36,741 nt of DNA from Bacillota bacterium (GCA_017459895.1 JAFUCA010000019.1:1-36741); one strand, 5' to 3'; counted from the stretch's first letter, positions 1-8,193 are shown. Translations and numbers: made by a program. The notes: a model not told the origin generated them from the sequence alone.

Positions 1-345
1 CGGCATCGGGCCGTCGGTCGCTGCTACCACCAGGATCGCTCCGTCCATCTGCGCAGCTCCGGTGATCATGTTCTTAACATAGTCCGCGTGTCCCGGGCAG
101 TCTACGTGCGCGTAGTGTCTGTTCGGTGTCTCATACTCTACATGTGCGGTGGAGATGGTGATGCCTCTCTCCTTCTCTTCCGGAGCCTTGTCGATCTCGT
201 CGAACGCAACGTCTCCGCCCAGTCCGTACTTCCGATTCAGTACGCTGGTGATCGCCGCTGTCAGTGTGGTCTTGCCATGGTCTACGTGACCGATGGTTCC
301 TATGTTAATATGCGGTTTGTTTCTTTCAAATTTCTGCTTTGCCAT
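1..345 (-). CDS. tuf: Elongation factor Tu, N-terminal part (cut by window edge)
   Basis: EF-Tu is the GTPase that carries aminoacyl-tRNA to the ribosome. Only about the first 115 residues are present and the gene runs off the left edge. The G1 P-loop reads GHVDHGKTT, the switch region reads KERGITIST, and the G3 motif reads DCPGHADY, all diagnostic of translational GTPases and here of EF-Tu. The ATG at 343-345 is preceded by a strong AGGAGGGA ribosome-binding site. It lies 48 nt downstream of tRNA-Thr and is probably co-transcribed with it from the promoter at 487-515, since no separate promoter is seen between them. Identity is certain; only the C-terminal part is unseen. Confidence 0.98.
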   Translation of the reverse strand, partial: MAKQKFERNKPHINIGTIGHVDHGKTTLTAAITSVLNRKYGLGGDVAFDEIDKAPEEKERGITISTAHVEYETPNRHYAHVDCPGHADYVKNMITGAAQMDGAILVVAATDGPMP

Positions 346-393
346 TTGTTCCCTCCTACAAATTAGAATCCTGAAAGCTCTTCTTAAAAAAAA

Positions 394-470
394 TGGAGCT
401 GCTGAGCAGACTTGAACTGCCGAACCTCCTCATTACCAATGAGGTGCTCTACCGACTGAGCTACAGCAGC
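394..470 (-). tRNA. tRNA-Thr (anticodon GGT)
   Basis: On the minus strand the sequence folds into a complete cloverleaf. The acceptor arms are GCTGCTG/CAGCAGC, the D arm is GCTC/GAGC, and the anticodon stem CCTCA/TGAGG closes the loop TTGGTAA, so the anticodon is GGT. The T arm loop is TTCAAGT and the CCA end is encoded at 394-396. A run of eight T follows the CCA directly on the minus strand. The tRNA-Thr-then-tuf order is a classic bacterial arrangement. Confidence 0.97.
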
Positions 471-486
471 ACGCCGATCACGATTT

Positions 487-515
487 ATCGTACTATATTT
501 TAGCCCCGATGTCAA
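487..515 (-). promoter_or_regulatory. Promoter for tRNA-Thr and tuf
   Basis: The minus strand has a perfect -35 box TTGACA (510-515), a 17-bp spacer and a -10 box TACGAT (487-492). Transcription would start about 10 nt before the mature tRNA. The -35 box begins only 8 nt after the sigH stop codon, so this promoter separates the tRNA-tuf unit from the upstream operon. Confidence 0.8.
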
Positions 516-523
516 CCGAATTT

Positions 524-1138
524 TCACGCAATCAGATAAGCAAGTATCTTCTTTCTTGCCCGGTGCATGCAGTTATCCACGGACTTCTTCGTCCGGCCGA
601 GCTCTGCGGCGATGATGTCCGCCGGCTTACCCCGCATCCGCTCCGTCACGACCTGCAGCTCGTATTCGCTGAACACCCGGTCATCGTTGTGCAGGATGCA
701 TTCGATGATATCCCGCATGAGCAGCATCTGCTCCGGAGAATCCGCCGGACTGGCCATCAGTGTATCCTCCAGCCGCAGCTGAGCTTCTCCGGCTCCGCCT
801 TCCTCCTGTCCGATGGAGGTATCCAGCGACACCGATGTATTCAGCGCTTTGTGCTTGTTTCGCCGGGAGCTTCGGATGGCGCTGATGATCTGGTTGGTGA
901 TGCAGATCCCGGCAAAGGTCCGAAAGCCCGCTTCCTTCTCGGGATCGTACTGACGCACCGCCTTCAGCAGGCCGATCATCCCTTCCTGCAGGACATCGTC
1001 CTCATCCGCGCCGACCATATAATACATGTTGGCCTTGACCCTGGCCAGTTCCTTGTACCGGCGCAGCAGTTCCTCCTCCGCCGCCAGATCCCCGGCCTGT
1101 GCTTTTGTCACAAGTACATTGTCTGTATTCTCTGTCAT
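524..1138 (-). CDS. sigH: RNA polymerase sigma factor SigH (sigma-70 family, Spo0H type)
   Basis: This 204-residue sigma-70-family factor resembles SigH, which in Bacillota directs early stationary-phase, sporulation-entry or competence genes. Region 2 is visible at about residues 20-95, including VGADEDDVLQEGMIGLLKAV, as in SigH. Region 4 with a helix-turn-helix is at about 160-200 (ELGRTKKSVDNCMHRARKKI). The ATG overlaps the rlmB stop as ATGA, so translation is coupled. Position between rlmB and tuf matches the conserved Bacillota order. A SigH gene does not prove sporulation, because many non-sporulating relatives keep it for competence. Confidence 0.93.
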   Translation of the reverse strand: MTENTDNVLVTKAQAGDLAAEEELLRRYKELARVKANMYYMVGADEDDVLQEGMIGLLKAVRQYDPEKEAGFRTFAGICITNQIISAIRSSRRNKHKALNTSVSLDTSIGQEEGGAGEAQLRLEDTLMASPADSPEQMLLMRDIIECILHNDDRVFSEYELQVVTERMRGKPADIIAAELGRTKKSVDNCMHRARKKILAYLIA

Positions 1139-1884
1139 ACCGTCCCGTCCCTCTGGCGCAGCGCCTCATACGTCACGATCGCCGCCGCGTTGGATGCGTT
1201 CAGTGAATTGATCCGGCCCTTCATGGGAATCGAAATGATAAAATCGCATTTTTCCCTCACCAGCCGGCTGATTCCTATCCCTTCGTTTCCGATGACGATG
1301 GCCGCGGGACCCGTCAGATCCGTCTGATAGCAGCTGGTCCCGTCCATGTCGCAGCCATAGATCCAGACACCCCGTTCCTGCAGCTGTCCGATGGCCCTGG
1401 CGATGTTGGTCACCCGGGCGCAGCCGATGTGCTCCGCCGCTCCGGCGGAGGTCTTCATCACCGTCGCATTCACTGTGACCGACCTTCGCTCGGGAATGAT
1501 GATCCCATGGGCTCCGGCGCATTCCGCCGTCCGCATGATCGCCCCCAGGTTATGGGGATCCTCCAGGCCGTCGAGAATGATGAGAAACGGCGCCTCTCCC
1601 CGCTGCTCCGCTGTCTGCAGCAGATCCTCCACCGTCCGATATTCGTAATCCGAAACCGCCGCGATCACGCCCTGATGCACACCGCCACCGGCCATCCGGT
1701 CCAGCCCCGCCCGGTCCGCGTAATCCACCGGAATGTGCTGATCCTTCGCCTTCGCCAGAATCTTCTTCAGGGACCCCTCAGCCTTTGCGCCGGGCTTCTG
1801 CCGGAGCACCGTCAGCTTCTCGATCTGCCGGCCGGTCCGCAGGGCTTCCATCACCGCGTTTCTGCCAATAATCCGTTCCGCCAC
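1135..1884 (-). CDS. rlmB: 23S rRNA (guanosine-2'-O-)-methyltransferase, RlmB/TrmH family
   Basis: This SpoU/TrmH-class methyltransferase uses S-adenosylmethionine and a trefoil-knot fold to methylate a ribose in 23S rRNA. The N-terminal substrate-binding domain opens with RIIGRNAVMEAL. The three SpoU motifs are visible: DGLEDPHNLGAIMRTAE near residue 105, IVIGNEGIGIS near 195, and IPMKGRINSLNASNAAAI near 220. The chosen start is GTG at 1882-1884, because it has GGAGG six nucleotides upstream and lies 14 nt after dfrA. The 249-residue length is normal. Its 3' end overlaps sigH. It contains one copy of the GCAAAGGCTG word (1779-1788). Confidence 0.92.
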   Translation of the reverse strand: MAERIIGRNAVMEALRTGRQIEKLTVLRQKPGAKAEGSLKKILAKAKDQHIPVDYADRAGLDRMAGGGVHQGVIAAVSDYEYRTVEDLLQTAEQRGEAPFLIILDGLEDPHNLGAIMRTAECAGAHGIIIPERRSVTVNATVMKTSAGAAEHIGCARVTNIARAIGQLQERGVWIYGCDMDGTSCYQTDLTGPAAIVIGNEGIGISRLVREKCDFIISIPMKGRINSLNASNAAAIVTYEALRQRDGTV

Positions 1885-1898
1885 TTCTGCCTCCGCTC

Positions 1899-2384
1899 TT
1901 ACCCTCTGACATACCGTTCGAAGCGGTAGCTGAGGCCCTTTTCTTCCTGCGGTTCCGAAGTCCAGTCCACCTGCAGGCCCAGCTCATCCAGATTCGGGAA
2001 GAAGGTATCCGCTTCAAAGGCCGCGTCGATCTTCGTCACATAAAAAGCATCGCAGTCTTCCAGGAACAGCCGGTAGACCGATGCTCCGCCGCAGATGAAG
2101 ACCGTTTCCGGGTCATACTCCGCGGCTTTCTCCAGCACCTCTTCCTTCGTGCGGCAGACGATGCAGTCCTCCCGCACAAAGGCTGGATCATCGCTCAGTA
2201 CGATATTGGTCCTGCCGGGAAGCGGCTTGCTGCCGGGAAAGGATTCCAGCGTCCGCTGGCCGACGATGATCACGTTGCCGATGGTTTTTTCCTTGTAATA
2301 TTTCAGGTCTCCCGAAAGATGAACCAGCAGGTCGTTGTCCCTGCCGATCCCCCAGTTCCGGTCGACTGCTACGATCGCGTTCAT
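1899..2384 (-). CDS. dfrA: Dihydrofolate reductase
   Basis: DHFR reduces dihydrofolate to tetrahydrofolate with NADPH, which recycles the folate oxidised by thymidylate synthase. The 161-residue chain shows VDRNWGIGRDNDL at the N terminus, the catalytic acid D26 in LSGDLKYYK, the NADPH segment VIIVGQRTLESFPG, and FICGGASVYRLFL before the C-terminal strands. The length is typical of chromosomal bacterial DHFR. It directly follows thyA with 13 nt between them and has a GGAG ribosome-binding site. The thyA-dfrA pairing makes functional sense. Confidence 0.95.
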   Translation of the reverse strand: MNAIVAVDRNWGIGRDNDLLVHLSGDLKYYKEKTIGNVIIVGQRTLESFPGSKPLPGRTNIVLSDDPAFVREDCIVCRTKEEVLEKAAEYDPETVFICGGASVYRLFLEDCDAFYVTKIDAAFEADTFFPNLDELGLQVDWTSEPQEEKGLSYRFERYVRG

Positions 2385-2397
2385 GTAGTTCTCCTCA

Positions 2398-3261
2398 CTA
2401 AATAGCCACTGGAATATCCTTGATCTGCGGATTCTTCTGATAGTTCTCTATGATCACATCGTCCTTGGTGAACTGATAGAAGTCCCTGATGTCCGGATTG
2501 AGCCGGACGGTGGGTGCCTCGAACTGGGGCCGTTTTATCATCTCCCGGACGATGGGAGCATGCCGGTCATAGATGTGAGCATCCGAGATGACGTGCACCA
2601 GCTCTCCCGGGAGCATATCCGAGACCTGGGCCAGCATCATCAGCAGGACTGCGTACTGGACCACGTTCCAGTTGTTGGCCGTCAGGATGTCCTGGGACCG
2701 CTGGTTCAGCACCGCGTTCAGGACGAACCGGCCGCTTCCCTCTCCTCCGTCTCCGTGCTCCCGGGTCACGTTAAAGGTCATGCTGTAGGCGCAGGGCTCC
2801 AGGCCCATCTCCGTCAGGTCCGCGAAGTTGTACATGTTCGTCATGATCCGGCGGGAATAGGGAGCATTCGCCAGCTGCCACAGCACCGCGTCCGTCTGGT
2901 CCATCTCGCCGAAGGGGAACCTGTATTTCACGCCCATCTGGTAGCCGTAGGCCTTGCCGATGGTGCCGTTCTCATCGGCCCACTCATCCCAGATCCCACT
3001 GGCCAGGTCCGCGGTGCGGTTGGATTTTTTCTGCCAGATCCAGAGCACCTCGTCCACCGCCGACTTGATGTAGGTCGGCCGCAGGGTCAGGGCGGGGAAT
3101 TCCTCCTGCAGATTGTAGCGGTTTACGACGCCGAATTTCTTGATGGTGTGTGCCGGTGTGCCGTCCGGCCATTTCGCCCGGACATTCTGGCCCTCGGTGC
3201 TGAAACCGTTGTCCAGGATGTCACTGCACATATTGACAAATAATACATCTGCCCAGCTCAT
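2398..3261 (-). CDS. thyA: Thymidylate synthase, ThyA type
   Basis: ThyA methylates dUMP to dTMP using methylene-tetrahydrofolate. Visible signatures are RPTYIKSAVDEVLWIW in the N-terminal half and the catalytic cysteine C157 in EPCAYSM. The dUMP-binding QRSQDILTANNWNVVQYA and HIYDRH follow. Classical enzymes have PCH after the catalytic cysteine; here it is PCA, a variation of a divergent ThyA branch rather than loss of the nucleophile. A GAGG ribosome-binding site precedes the ATG. The gene sits inside the cysS-mrnC-rlmB-sigH cluster, where many Clostridia, from memory, carry the unrelated flavin enzyme ThyX. Confidence 0.95.
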   Translation of the reverse strand: MSWADVLFVNMCSDILDNGFSTEGQNVRAKWPDGTPAHTIKKFGVVNRYNLQEEFPALTLRPTYIKSAVDEVLWIWQKKSNRTADLASGIWDEWADENGTIGKAYGYQMGVKYRFPFGEMDQTDAVLWQLANAPYSRRIMTNMYNFADLTEMGLEPCAYSMTFNVTREHGDGGEGSGRFVLNAVLNQRSQDILTANNWNVVQYAVLLMMLAQVSDMLPGELVHVISDAHIYDRHAPIVREMIKRPQFEAPTVRLNPDIRDFYQFTKDDVIIENYQKNPQIKDIPVAI

Positions 3262-3269
3262 GCCTTACC

Positions 3270-3509
3270 TCATATCTTCAAAATTACATATCGCACGAAA
3301 CAGCCGATCAGTCCCAGCACGATCACGATCACGCAGCCCCACTCGAAGGTGTTCATGTTCTTCAGACCCTTTGGTCTGGGAACGCCTTCCTCCTCCTGAC
3401 GGCGCCGGTTCTCTTCATCAAATGCCCGGCCGGTCTGATAGTAATCCATCAGCCAGTCTTTCGACTTGTTTCTGACCTGTTTCTTGTGTTTCTTTTTTCC
3501 TGATGACAT
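3270..3509 (-). CDS. Small single-pass membrane protein, function unknown
   Basis: This 79-residue protein has a very basic N terminus (KKKHKKQVRNKSKD), a charged middle part, and one C-terminal transmembrane segment at about residues 56-76 (GCVIVIVLGLIGCFVRYVIL). That suggests a tail-anchored or single-pass protein with its basic part in the cytoplasm. It starts 1 nt after the mrnC stop and ends 8 nt before thyA, so it is part of the same operon. AAGGAAG within the mrnC 3' end is its likely ribosome-binding site. I do not recognise a family. The conserved operon position and coding-like composition support a real gene. Confidence 0.75.
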   Translation of the reverse strand: MSSGKKKHKKQVRNKSKDWLMDYYQTGRAFDEENRRRQEEEGVPRPKGLKNMNTFEWGCVIVIVLGLIGCFVRYVILKI

Positions 3510-3510
3510 C

Positions 3511-3909
3511 TCAGTCTTCCTTCTTATGATCTACGATCCGGACTGCCTGATCAAACGCCCACTCCAGCCTTTGCAGATCCCCGCTCAGATGCAGATAGCC
3601 GATCCACGCCTCGAAAGCCGTCGCCCACTTGTACGTCATGGGATCCGCATGCTTCGCCTTGGAGTGATATTTGTGATTGCGCCACCGCCGCACCAGATCC
3701 TGCTCCCGCTGCGTCAGCTCCGGCTGAAGGGTACGGATGATCTGTGCCTGGGCCGCCGCATTGACGTACCCGGTCGCCATCCGGTGGAGCCGGTCCGATC
3801 GGCTGATGCCCCGCCTCAGAAGCTCCTGCCGAACCATCATCTCATAGACCGCATCGCCCATATACGCCAGGACGTCCGTGTTCAGAACGCGGGCCTGTTT
3901 CTCGTCCAT
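3511..3909 (-). CDS. mrnC: Mini-ribonuclease III
   Basis: Mini-III is a dimeric RNase III catalytic domain without a dsRNA-binding domain. In Bacillus it matures 23S rRNA precursor. The signature LAYMGDAVYE is near the N terminus, followed by NAAAQAQII and the second acidic cluster at TAFEAWIGYLHL. I place the start at ATG 3907-3909 (MDEKQAR), which has GGAGAGGG just upstream. A GTG eight codons earlier overlaps the cysS stop and has no comparable site. The gene follows cysS by 16 nt, the usual Bacillota order. It contains the GCAAAGGCTG word at 3565-3574, read as codons CAA AGG CTG. Confidence 0.93.
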   Translation of the reverse strand: MDEKQARVLNTDVLAYMGDAVYEMMVRQELLRRGISRSDRLHRMATGYVNAAAQAQIIRTLQPELTQREQDLVRRWRNHKYHSKAKHADPMTYKWATAFEAWIGYLHLSGDLQRLEWAFDQAVRIVDHKKED

Positions 3910-3925
3910 CTGCCCTCTCCGATCC

Positions 3926-5365
3926 TCAGTCACGGATGACCTGCACGCCCTGGGGAGTATCCTTCAGCGTGATTCCCTGCGCCTTCAGCTGATCTCTGAT
4001 CTCATCTGCCCGGGCGAAGTTCTTCGCTTTTCTGGCGGCCTGACGCTCATCGATCAAGGCCTGGAGCTGGGGCTCGATTTCGATTTCTTCTTCGTGCTCC
4101 TGCTGCAGCAGACCCAGCACCGTGCAAAGCTCCATCAGAAGGTCCATGCTCCCCTGAGCAAATTCCCGGGATGCTCCGTCCCGAACCGCTGTATTGATGG
4201 CGGTGATCAGCTCGAACACCGCCGAGATGGCATCCGCCGTATTCAGATCATCGTCCATGGCGGCGATGAACTTCTGGCGGTACTGATCGAAGCTGTCCAG
4301 GGTTTCCTTCTCCTGCGGGGAAGCCGCCGCGCATCCGGCACCCTCGCCCTCCGCCTTCGACGTCGCGATGAGATGCTTCAGATTGCTCTTGGCATTGCGC
4401 ATCCGCTTCAGGCCGTTCTCCGACTGGGAGAGGATCTCCGGATTGAAATCGATGGGTCCGCGGTAGTGTCCGCTGAGGATCAGGAACCGCAGGACCTCAC
4501 CGTCGTACTGGCTCAGCAGATCCCGGACCGTTTTGAAATTGCCCAGAGACTTGGACATCTTCACTCCGTCCACATTGATGTATCCGTTGTGCATCCAGTA
4601 GTTGGCGAAGGGCTTGCCGTTGTGCGCCTCCGACTGAGCGATCTCGTTCTCATGATGGGGGAACTGCAGATCCTCGCCGCCGGCGTGAATGTCCAGCGTA
4701 TCCCCCAGATATTTCTTAGACATGCAGGAGCACTCGATGTGCCAGCCCGGCCGGCCCATGCCCCAGGGGGATTCCCAGGCGATCTCCGAGTCTTCCTTGC
4801 GGGCCTTCCAGAGGGCGAAATCCAGAGGATCTTCCTTCTTCTCGCCTTCGGCAGCATTGGTGCGCTCACTGGCTCCCATGATCAGATCATCGATGTTCTT
4901 GCCGGAAAGCTTGCCGTAGCCTTCAAATTTCCGGGTCCGGTAATACACGTCTCCGTCGGACTCATACGCATATCCCATATCGATCAGATCCTGGACGAAC
5001 TGAATGATATCCGGAATGGTCTCGGTAACTTTCGGATGGACCGTCGCCTTGCGCACGTTCAGCGCCGCCGCGTCCTTATAATACTCCTCGATGTATTTCT
5101 CACTGACCTCCGATGCAGAGATGCCTTCCTCCTTCGCCCGATTGATGATCTTATCGTCCACATCGGTGAAGTTCTGTACGAATTTGACCTTATAGCCCCG
5201 GTACTCCAGATATTTTCTCATCGTATCGAACACGACGAAGGGCCGCGCGTTTCCGATGTGAAAATAGTTGTACACGGTGGGGCCGCAGACGTACATCCTG
5301 ACCTTGCCCTCTTCGATGGTCTTCAGTTCTTCTTTTCTTCTGGTCAGTGTGTTATATACTCTCAT
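3926..5365 (-). CDS. cysS: Cysteinyl-tRNA synthetase
   Basis: This class I synthetase charges tRNA-Cys. The 479-residue length is normal. The zinc ligands and HIGH motif are in YVCGPTVYNYFHIGNARP near residues 26-42. Further zinc ligands are in HIECSC and GGEDLQFPHHENEIAQSE, and the KMSKS loop is in VDGVKMSKSLGNF. The C-terminal anticodon-binding part ends with the ARADEIRDQL helix typical of CysS. GAGGAGG precedes the ATG. Only 44 nt separate it from the upstream PHP gene, too little for a T-box, so it probably relies on upstream transcription. Confidence 0.98.
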   Translation of the reverse strand: MRVYNTLTRRKEELKTIEEGKVRMYVCGPTVYNYFHIGNARPFVVFDTMRKYLEYRGYKVKFVQNFTDVDDKIINRAKEEGISASEVSEKYIEEYYKDAAALNVRKATVHPKVTETIPDIIQFVQDLIDMGYAYESDGDVYYRTRKFEGYGKLSGKNIDDLIMGASERTNAAEGEKKEDPLDFALWKARKEDSEIAWESPWGMGRPGWHIECSCMSKKYLGDTLDIHAGGEDLQFPHHENEIAQSEAHNGKPFANYWMHNGYINVDGVKMSKSLGNFKTVRDLLSQYDGEVLRFLILSGHYRGPIDFNPEILSQSENGLKRMRNAKSNLKHLIATSKAEGEGAGCAAASPQEKETLDSFDQYRQKFIAAMDDDLNTADAISAVFELITAINTAVRDGASREFAQGSMDLLMELCTVLGLLQQEHEEEIEIEPQLQALIDERQAARKAKNFARADEIRDQLKAQGITLKDTPQGVQVIRD

Positions 5366-5409
5366 TTGATTTGATCCTCCTCATGTGAATATCCGATGTG
5401 TCTGTTCGT

Positions 5410-6234
5410 TTATCTATAGGCTGCCGTGGGATCGGCCTTCGAGAAATCCTCTCCGTGAAAATCCGAACCACGGGTGATGTGCAGATGATACTTCTCCGCC
5501 AGCTCTACGAACCGGGCGGACTGTTCCTCGTTCTGATCCGGATGAAAGCATTCCAGACCCTTGAGTCCCTGTTTCTTTAACCGCGCGATGATCTTCTCGA
5601 TGTTCTGAAAGAATTCTTCGCTGCCGGTCTGTCCGATTCCCCGGGTCTGGATCGGATGAGCCAGCACCGGGATCCCGCCGGCCGCCGCGATGATGCCGAT
5701 GGCTTCGGCGGTGAGGGGCTTTTCTTTTTTGATGGCCCGACATCGGTCGCTCCCCAGGATCTCCCTGCCGAAAGCCTCCTTCATGTTGCCGATGTATCCC
5801 TTCGCCTCCATGGCTCTGGCGATGACCGGTTTGCCGATGAAGTGATTCTTACCGGTCTCAAGATCATCGAAGGTAATATCGTAGCCCATGTCCTGAAGCT
5901 CGGCGATGAGCCGTTCGTTTCTCTCATCCCGCCGCCGGAGCATCTCCGCGAGAAATTCCTTAAGCTCCTCGCACTCCGGATCAAACCGGTATCCCAGAAT
6001 GTGCAGGCCGATTCCCTCCTCGGTTTCGGTAGCGATCTCAATGCCGGTGATGATCTTCATCTCGACGGCTTCCGCGGCGATCTTCGCCTCGGCCCATCCT
6101 TCGACGTTGTCGTGATCGGTGATGGCGATCTCATCGTACTGAAGCTCCTTGGCCTGCTTGATGATCTGCGCCGGCGTGGAGGCGCCGTCGGAACAGGTCG
6201 TATGAATGTGATAATCGACTTTATTCCCCTGCAT
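5410..6234 (-). CDS. PHP-domain phosphoesterase (TrpH/YciV type)
   Basis: The PHP fold binds two or three metals and hydrolyses phosphoesters. Relatives of this size act on nucleoside 3',5'-bisphosphates or on short RNA ends. Metal ligands are visible as DYHIHTTCSDG at the N terminus, ITDHDN near residue 45, the glutamate in ITGIEIATE, PVLAHPIQ near 195, and the final GSDFHGE. I choose ATG 6232-6234 because it has GGAGG five nucleotides upstream. It overlaps the xpt 3' end by 14 nt. The exact substrate cannot be read from the sequence. Confidence 0.85.
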   Translation of the reverse strand: MQGNKVDYHIHTTCSDGASTPAQIIKQAKELQYDEIAITDHDNVEGWAEAKIAAEAVEMKIITGIEIATETEEGIGLHILGYRFDPECEELKEFLAEMLRRRDERNERLIAELQDMGYDITFDDLETGKNHFIGKPVIARAMEAKGYIGNMKEAFGREILGSDRCRAIKKEKPLTAEAIGIIAAAGGIPVLAHPIQTRGIGQTGSEEFFQNIEKIIARLKKQGLKGLECFHPDQNEEQSARFVELAEKYHLHITRGSDFHGEDFSKADPTAAYR

Positions 6235-6811
6235 CCCCGCCTCCAAAGGTAATTTCACCGTCTTCGATCTTCTCTATGACTGCCAGGGACTCGACCCGGC
6301 AGCCTCTGGCCCGGAGCTTATCGCTGCCGCCCTGGAAACCCTTCTCGATCACGATGCCGATACCGGCGACCTGCGCGCCGGCCTTGCGGACCATTTCCAC
6401 CAGTGCCAGGGAGGCTTCTCCGTAAGCCAGAAAATCATCCAGGATCAGCACGTTCTCTCCGGATCGAAGGAACTGCTTTGCTACGCGAAGTCTGGATACC
6501 GTTCCCTTGGTGAAGGAACGCGCCTCTTCCTCATAAAAGCCCTCCACCATGGTATTCGGCGCGGCTTTCTTCGCGAAAACCACCGGCGGATAATCAAAAT
6601 ACGGAGCGGTGCAGGATGCGATGGCAATGCCGCTGGATTCCACCGTCAGGATCCGGTCGACCTGCACGCCTTCGAATCTGCGGGCGAATTCCTCGCCGAT
6701 CTCATGCAGAAACTTCACATCGATCTGGTGGTTCAGAAATCCGTCCACCTTGACGATGTCCTTGCCGATGGCTGTGCCTTCGGTGCGTATTTTTTCTTTC
6801 AGACGATCCAT
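6221..6811 (-). CDS. xpt: Xanthine phosphoribosyltransferase
   Basis: Xpt converts xanthine and PRPP to XMP in purine salvage. The 196-residue protein begins MDRLKEKIRTEGTAIG and has VDGFLNHQID, VESSGIAIAS and the PRPP-binding loop VLILDDFLAYGEAS, all characteristic of Bacillota Xpt. The ribosome-binding site GAGGAG is clear. No guanine riboswitch precedes it, unlike Bacillus xpt; a terminator hairpin 23 nt upstream separates it from the DivIVA-like gene. It shares an interest in purines with the phosphoribosyltransferase at 32353 and the BMP operon at 27060-32079. Confidence 0.9.
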   Translation of the reverse strand: MDRLKEKIRTEGTAIGKDIVKVDGFLNHQIDVKFLHEIGEEFARRFEGVQVDRILTVESSGIAIASCTAPYFDYPPVVFAKKAAPNTMVEGFYEEEARSFTKGTVSRLRVAKQFLRSGENVLILDDFLAYGEASLALVEMVRKAGAQVAGIGIVIEKGFQGGSDKLRARGCRVESLAVIEKIEDGEITFGGGDAGE

Positions 6812-6828
6812 TTCTTCTCCTCAGTATG

Positions 6829-6863
6829 AAAAATGCGCACGGCAGCGACCCGCTGCCGTGCGC
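6829..6863 (-). terminator. Intrinsic terminator between the DivIVA-like gene and xpt
   Basis: A perfect 13-bp stem (GCGCACGGCAGCG and its complement, 6835-6863) with a 3-nt loop is followed on the minus strand by ATTTTTC. It begins 21 nt after the DivIVA-like stop and ends 23 nt before the xpt ATG. No promoter is visible in the 23 nt between it and xpt. Confidence 0.75.
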
Positions 6864-6884
6864 CGAATGGCAATTGCTGCCCGA

Positions 6885-8120
6885 CTAGTCTTTGAACAGT
6901 TCTTCCAGTCCCTCGAAGGAGATCTCTTCGATCGGTTCATCTTCAGCGATCGCTTCTGCTTCCTCAGGAAGCTCCACGGAGATGTCCTCCAGTGCCAGAT
7001 CTTCGATATTGCCCAGGCTCTCCTCAGCAGCCGCGGCAACCTCCTGCACTGCTTCAGCCGGAGCCTCTGCCGGGATGTCCGCCGGAATCTCTTCGATCGG
7101 AATCTCCACTGCGGGGATTTCTTCTACCGGGAGCTCCGCTGCCGGAATCTCAACTGCAGGGATCTCTTCTTCCGGAATCTCTGCCACCGGCTCTTCGATG
7201 ATGTCCTGTACCGGGATGTCAGCTGCCGGGGCATCGAAGGTCGGTTCGAAATGGAACTCTTCGGTCTCCGGTTCCTCAGCCGGGATCTCGATCTCCGGCT
7301 CGATCACCGGCGGCTCAGCGGGAGCTTCTACCTCCGCCGGCTGTCCAGCCTTTGCAGCTTCGTCCTCCGCCTGCAGCTTCGCTACCAGCTCCTCGAAGGT
7401 CAGTTCCTCCGGCGCCTGCGCGGGAGCTTCTTCTTCGACGGCCAGATCCGGTTCGGGAACGTCCACCGGTGCCGGTTCATCCTGCACCTCCCAGGAAGCG
7501 CTTCTGTCCGCTTCCTCCAGCTGCGCTCTGAGCCCGTCGATCTTGCCCGCGGTTCTCAGGATGTTGGTCTTGATCTCATCAAACTCCTGATCCATCACCG
7601 CCATCTGATCTCTGTACTGAGCTCTGGTGTTCTCGGCTTCGGCCTTCTCGGCTTCGATCTGGGCTGCCAGATCCACCTTCTCCTTCTCGACCGCCGCTCT
7701 GGCTTCTTCGAGTTCTCTGTCAAGGTCCGCCTTCTCCTGAACCGCAGCCGCTCTGCATCTCTCGATTTCTTCTTCCTGAAGAGCAATCTGTTCCTTGCCG
7801 GCCGCGAGGATCTCATCGACCTCGTTCTTCGCCTTGTTAATGATCTCATTGCTGCTCTTCTTGGCTTCCATGATTAAGCTGATATAAAGATCATTGTTCT
7901 CGTCGTATTTCTGATACTTGTCCTGCAGCTCGCCGAGCTCTGTCTCGTATCCAACCGTCAGATCGTCGATGCTCTTCTCGTACACATCGCATAGCTGCTG
8001 CATGCACGCGTACACATCGTCCTTGTCAAATCCTTCGCCATCGCTCTTCCTGATCTTCATTCCCTTCAGAAGGTTGATGACCATTTCCCGTCTCTGTTCA
8101 GTTAATACACTAATATCCAT
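6885..8120 (-). CDS. DivIVA-like coiled-coil protein with acidic Pro/Glu tail
   Basis: This 411-residue soluble protein starts with a DivIVA-like pattern at about residues 28-110 (GFDKDDVYACMQQLCDVYEKSI, then heptad-rich sequence). A long coiled coil follows to about residue 205 (Glu/Ala/Lys-rich, for example EKADLDRELEEARAAVEKEK). The second half is low-complexity and very acidic, with repeats such as EIPAVEIPAAELPVEEIP. DivIVA and GpsB-type proteins organise poles, septa or envelope synthesis. The exact role here is unknown. It is divergent from the membrane protein at 8286, with which it shares an acidic low-complexity style. A terminator follows the gene. Confidence 0.7.
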   Translation of the reverse strand: MDISVLTEQRREMVINLLKGMKIRKSDGEGFDKDDVYACMQQLCDVYEKSIDDLTVGYETELGELQDKYQKYDENNDLYISLIMEAKKSSNEIINKAKNEVDEILAAGKEQIALQEEEIERCRAAAVQEKADLDRELEEARAAVEKEKVDLAAQIEAEKAEAENTRAQYRDQMAVMDQEFDEIKTNILRTAGKIDGLRAQLEEADRSASWEVQDEPAPVDVPEPDLAVEEEAPAQAPEELTFEELVAKLQAEDEAAKAGQPAEVEAPAEPPVIEPEIEIPAEEPETEEFHFEPTFDAPAADIPVQDIIEEPVAEIPEEEIPAVEIPAAELPVEEIPAVEIPIEEIPADIPAEAPAEAVQEVAAAAEESLGNIEDLALEDISVELPEEAEAIAEDEPIEEISFEGLEELFKD

Positions 8121-8164
8121 ATGTAACCTCTACTTTATCAACTTAAAACCAGATTTGCTGATTC

Positions 8165-8193
8165 ATTATAACATTGATTTTTTGGTTTGTCTT
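8165..8193 (-). promoter_or_regulatory. Promoter of the DivIVA-like gene
   Basis: On the minus strand a perfect TATAAT (8165-8170) lies 17 bp from AAGACA (8188-8193), a four-of-six match to the -35 consensus. The expected leader is about 38 nt and contains AGAGG before the ATG at 8118-8120. Confidence 0.6.

Noticed and set aside
3878-5374. Long open frame (498 codons) on the plus strand opposite cysS
   Set aside because: It is the antisense shadow of cysS, which is unambiguous; no motifs are present.
5366-5409. T-box upstream of cysS
   Set aside because: The 44-nt gap is too short and lacks the T-box sequence.
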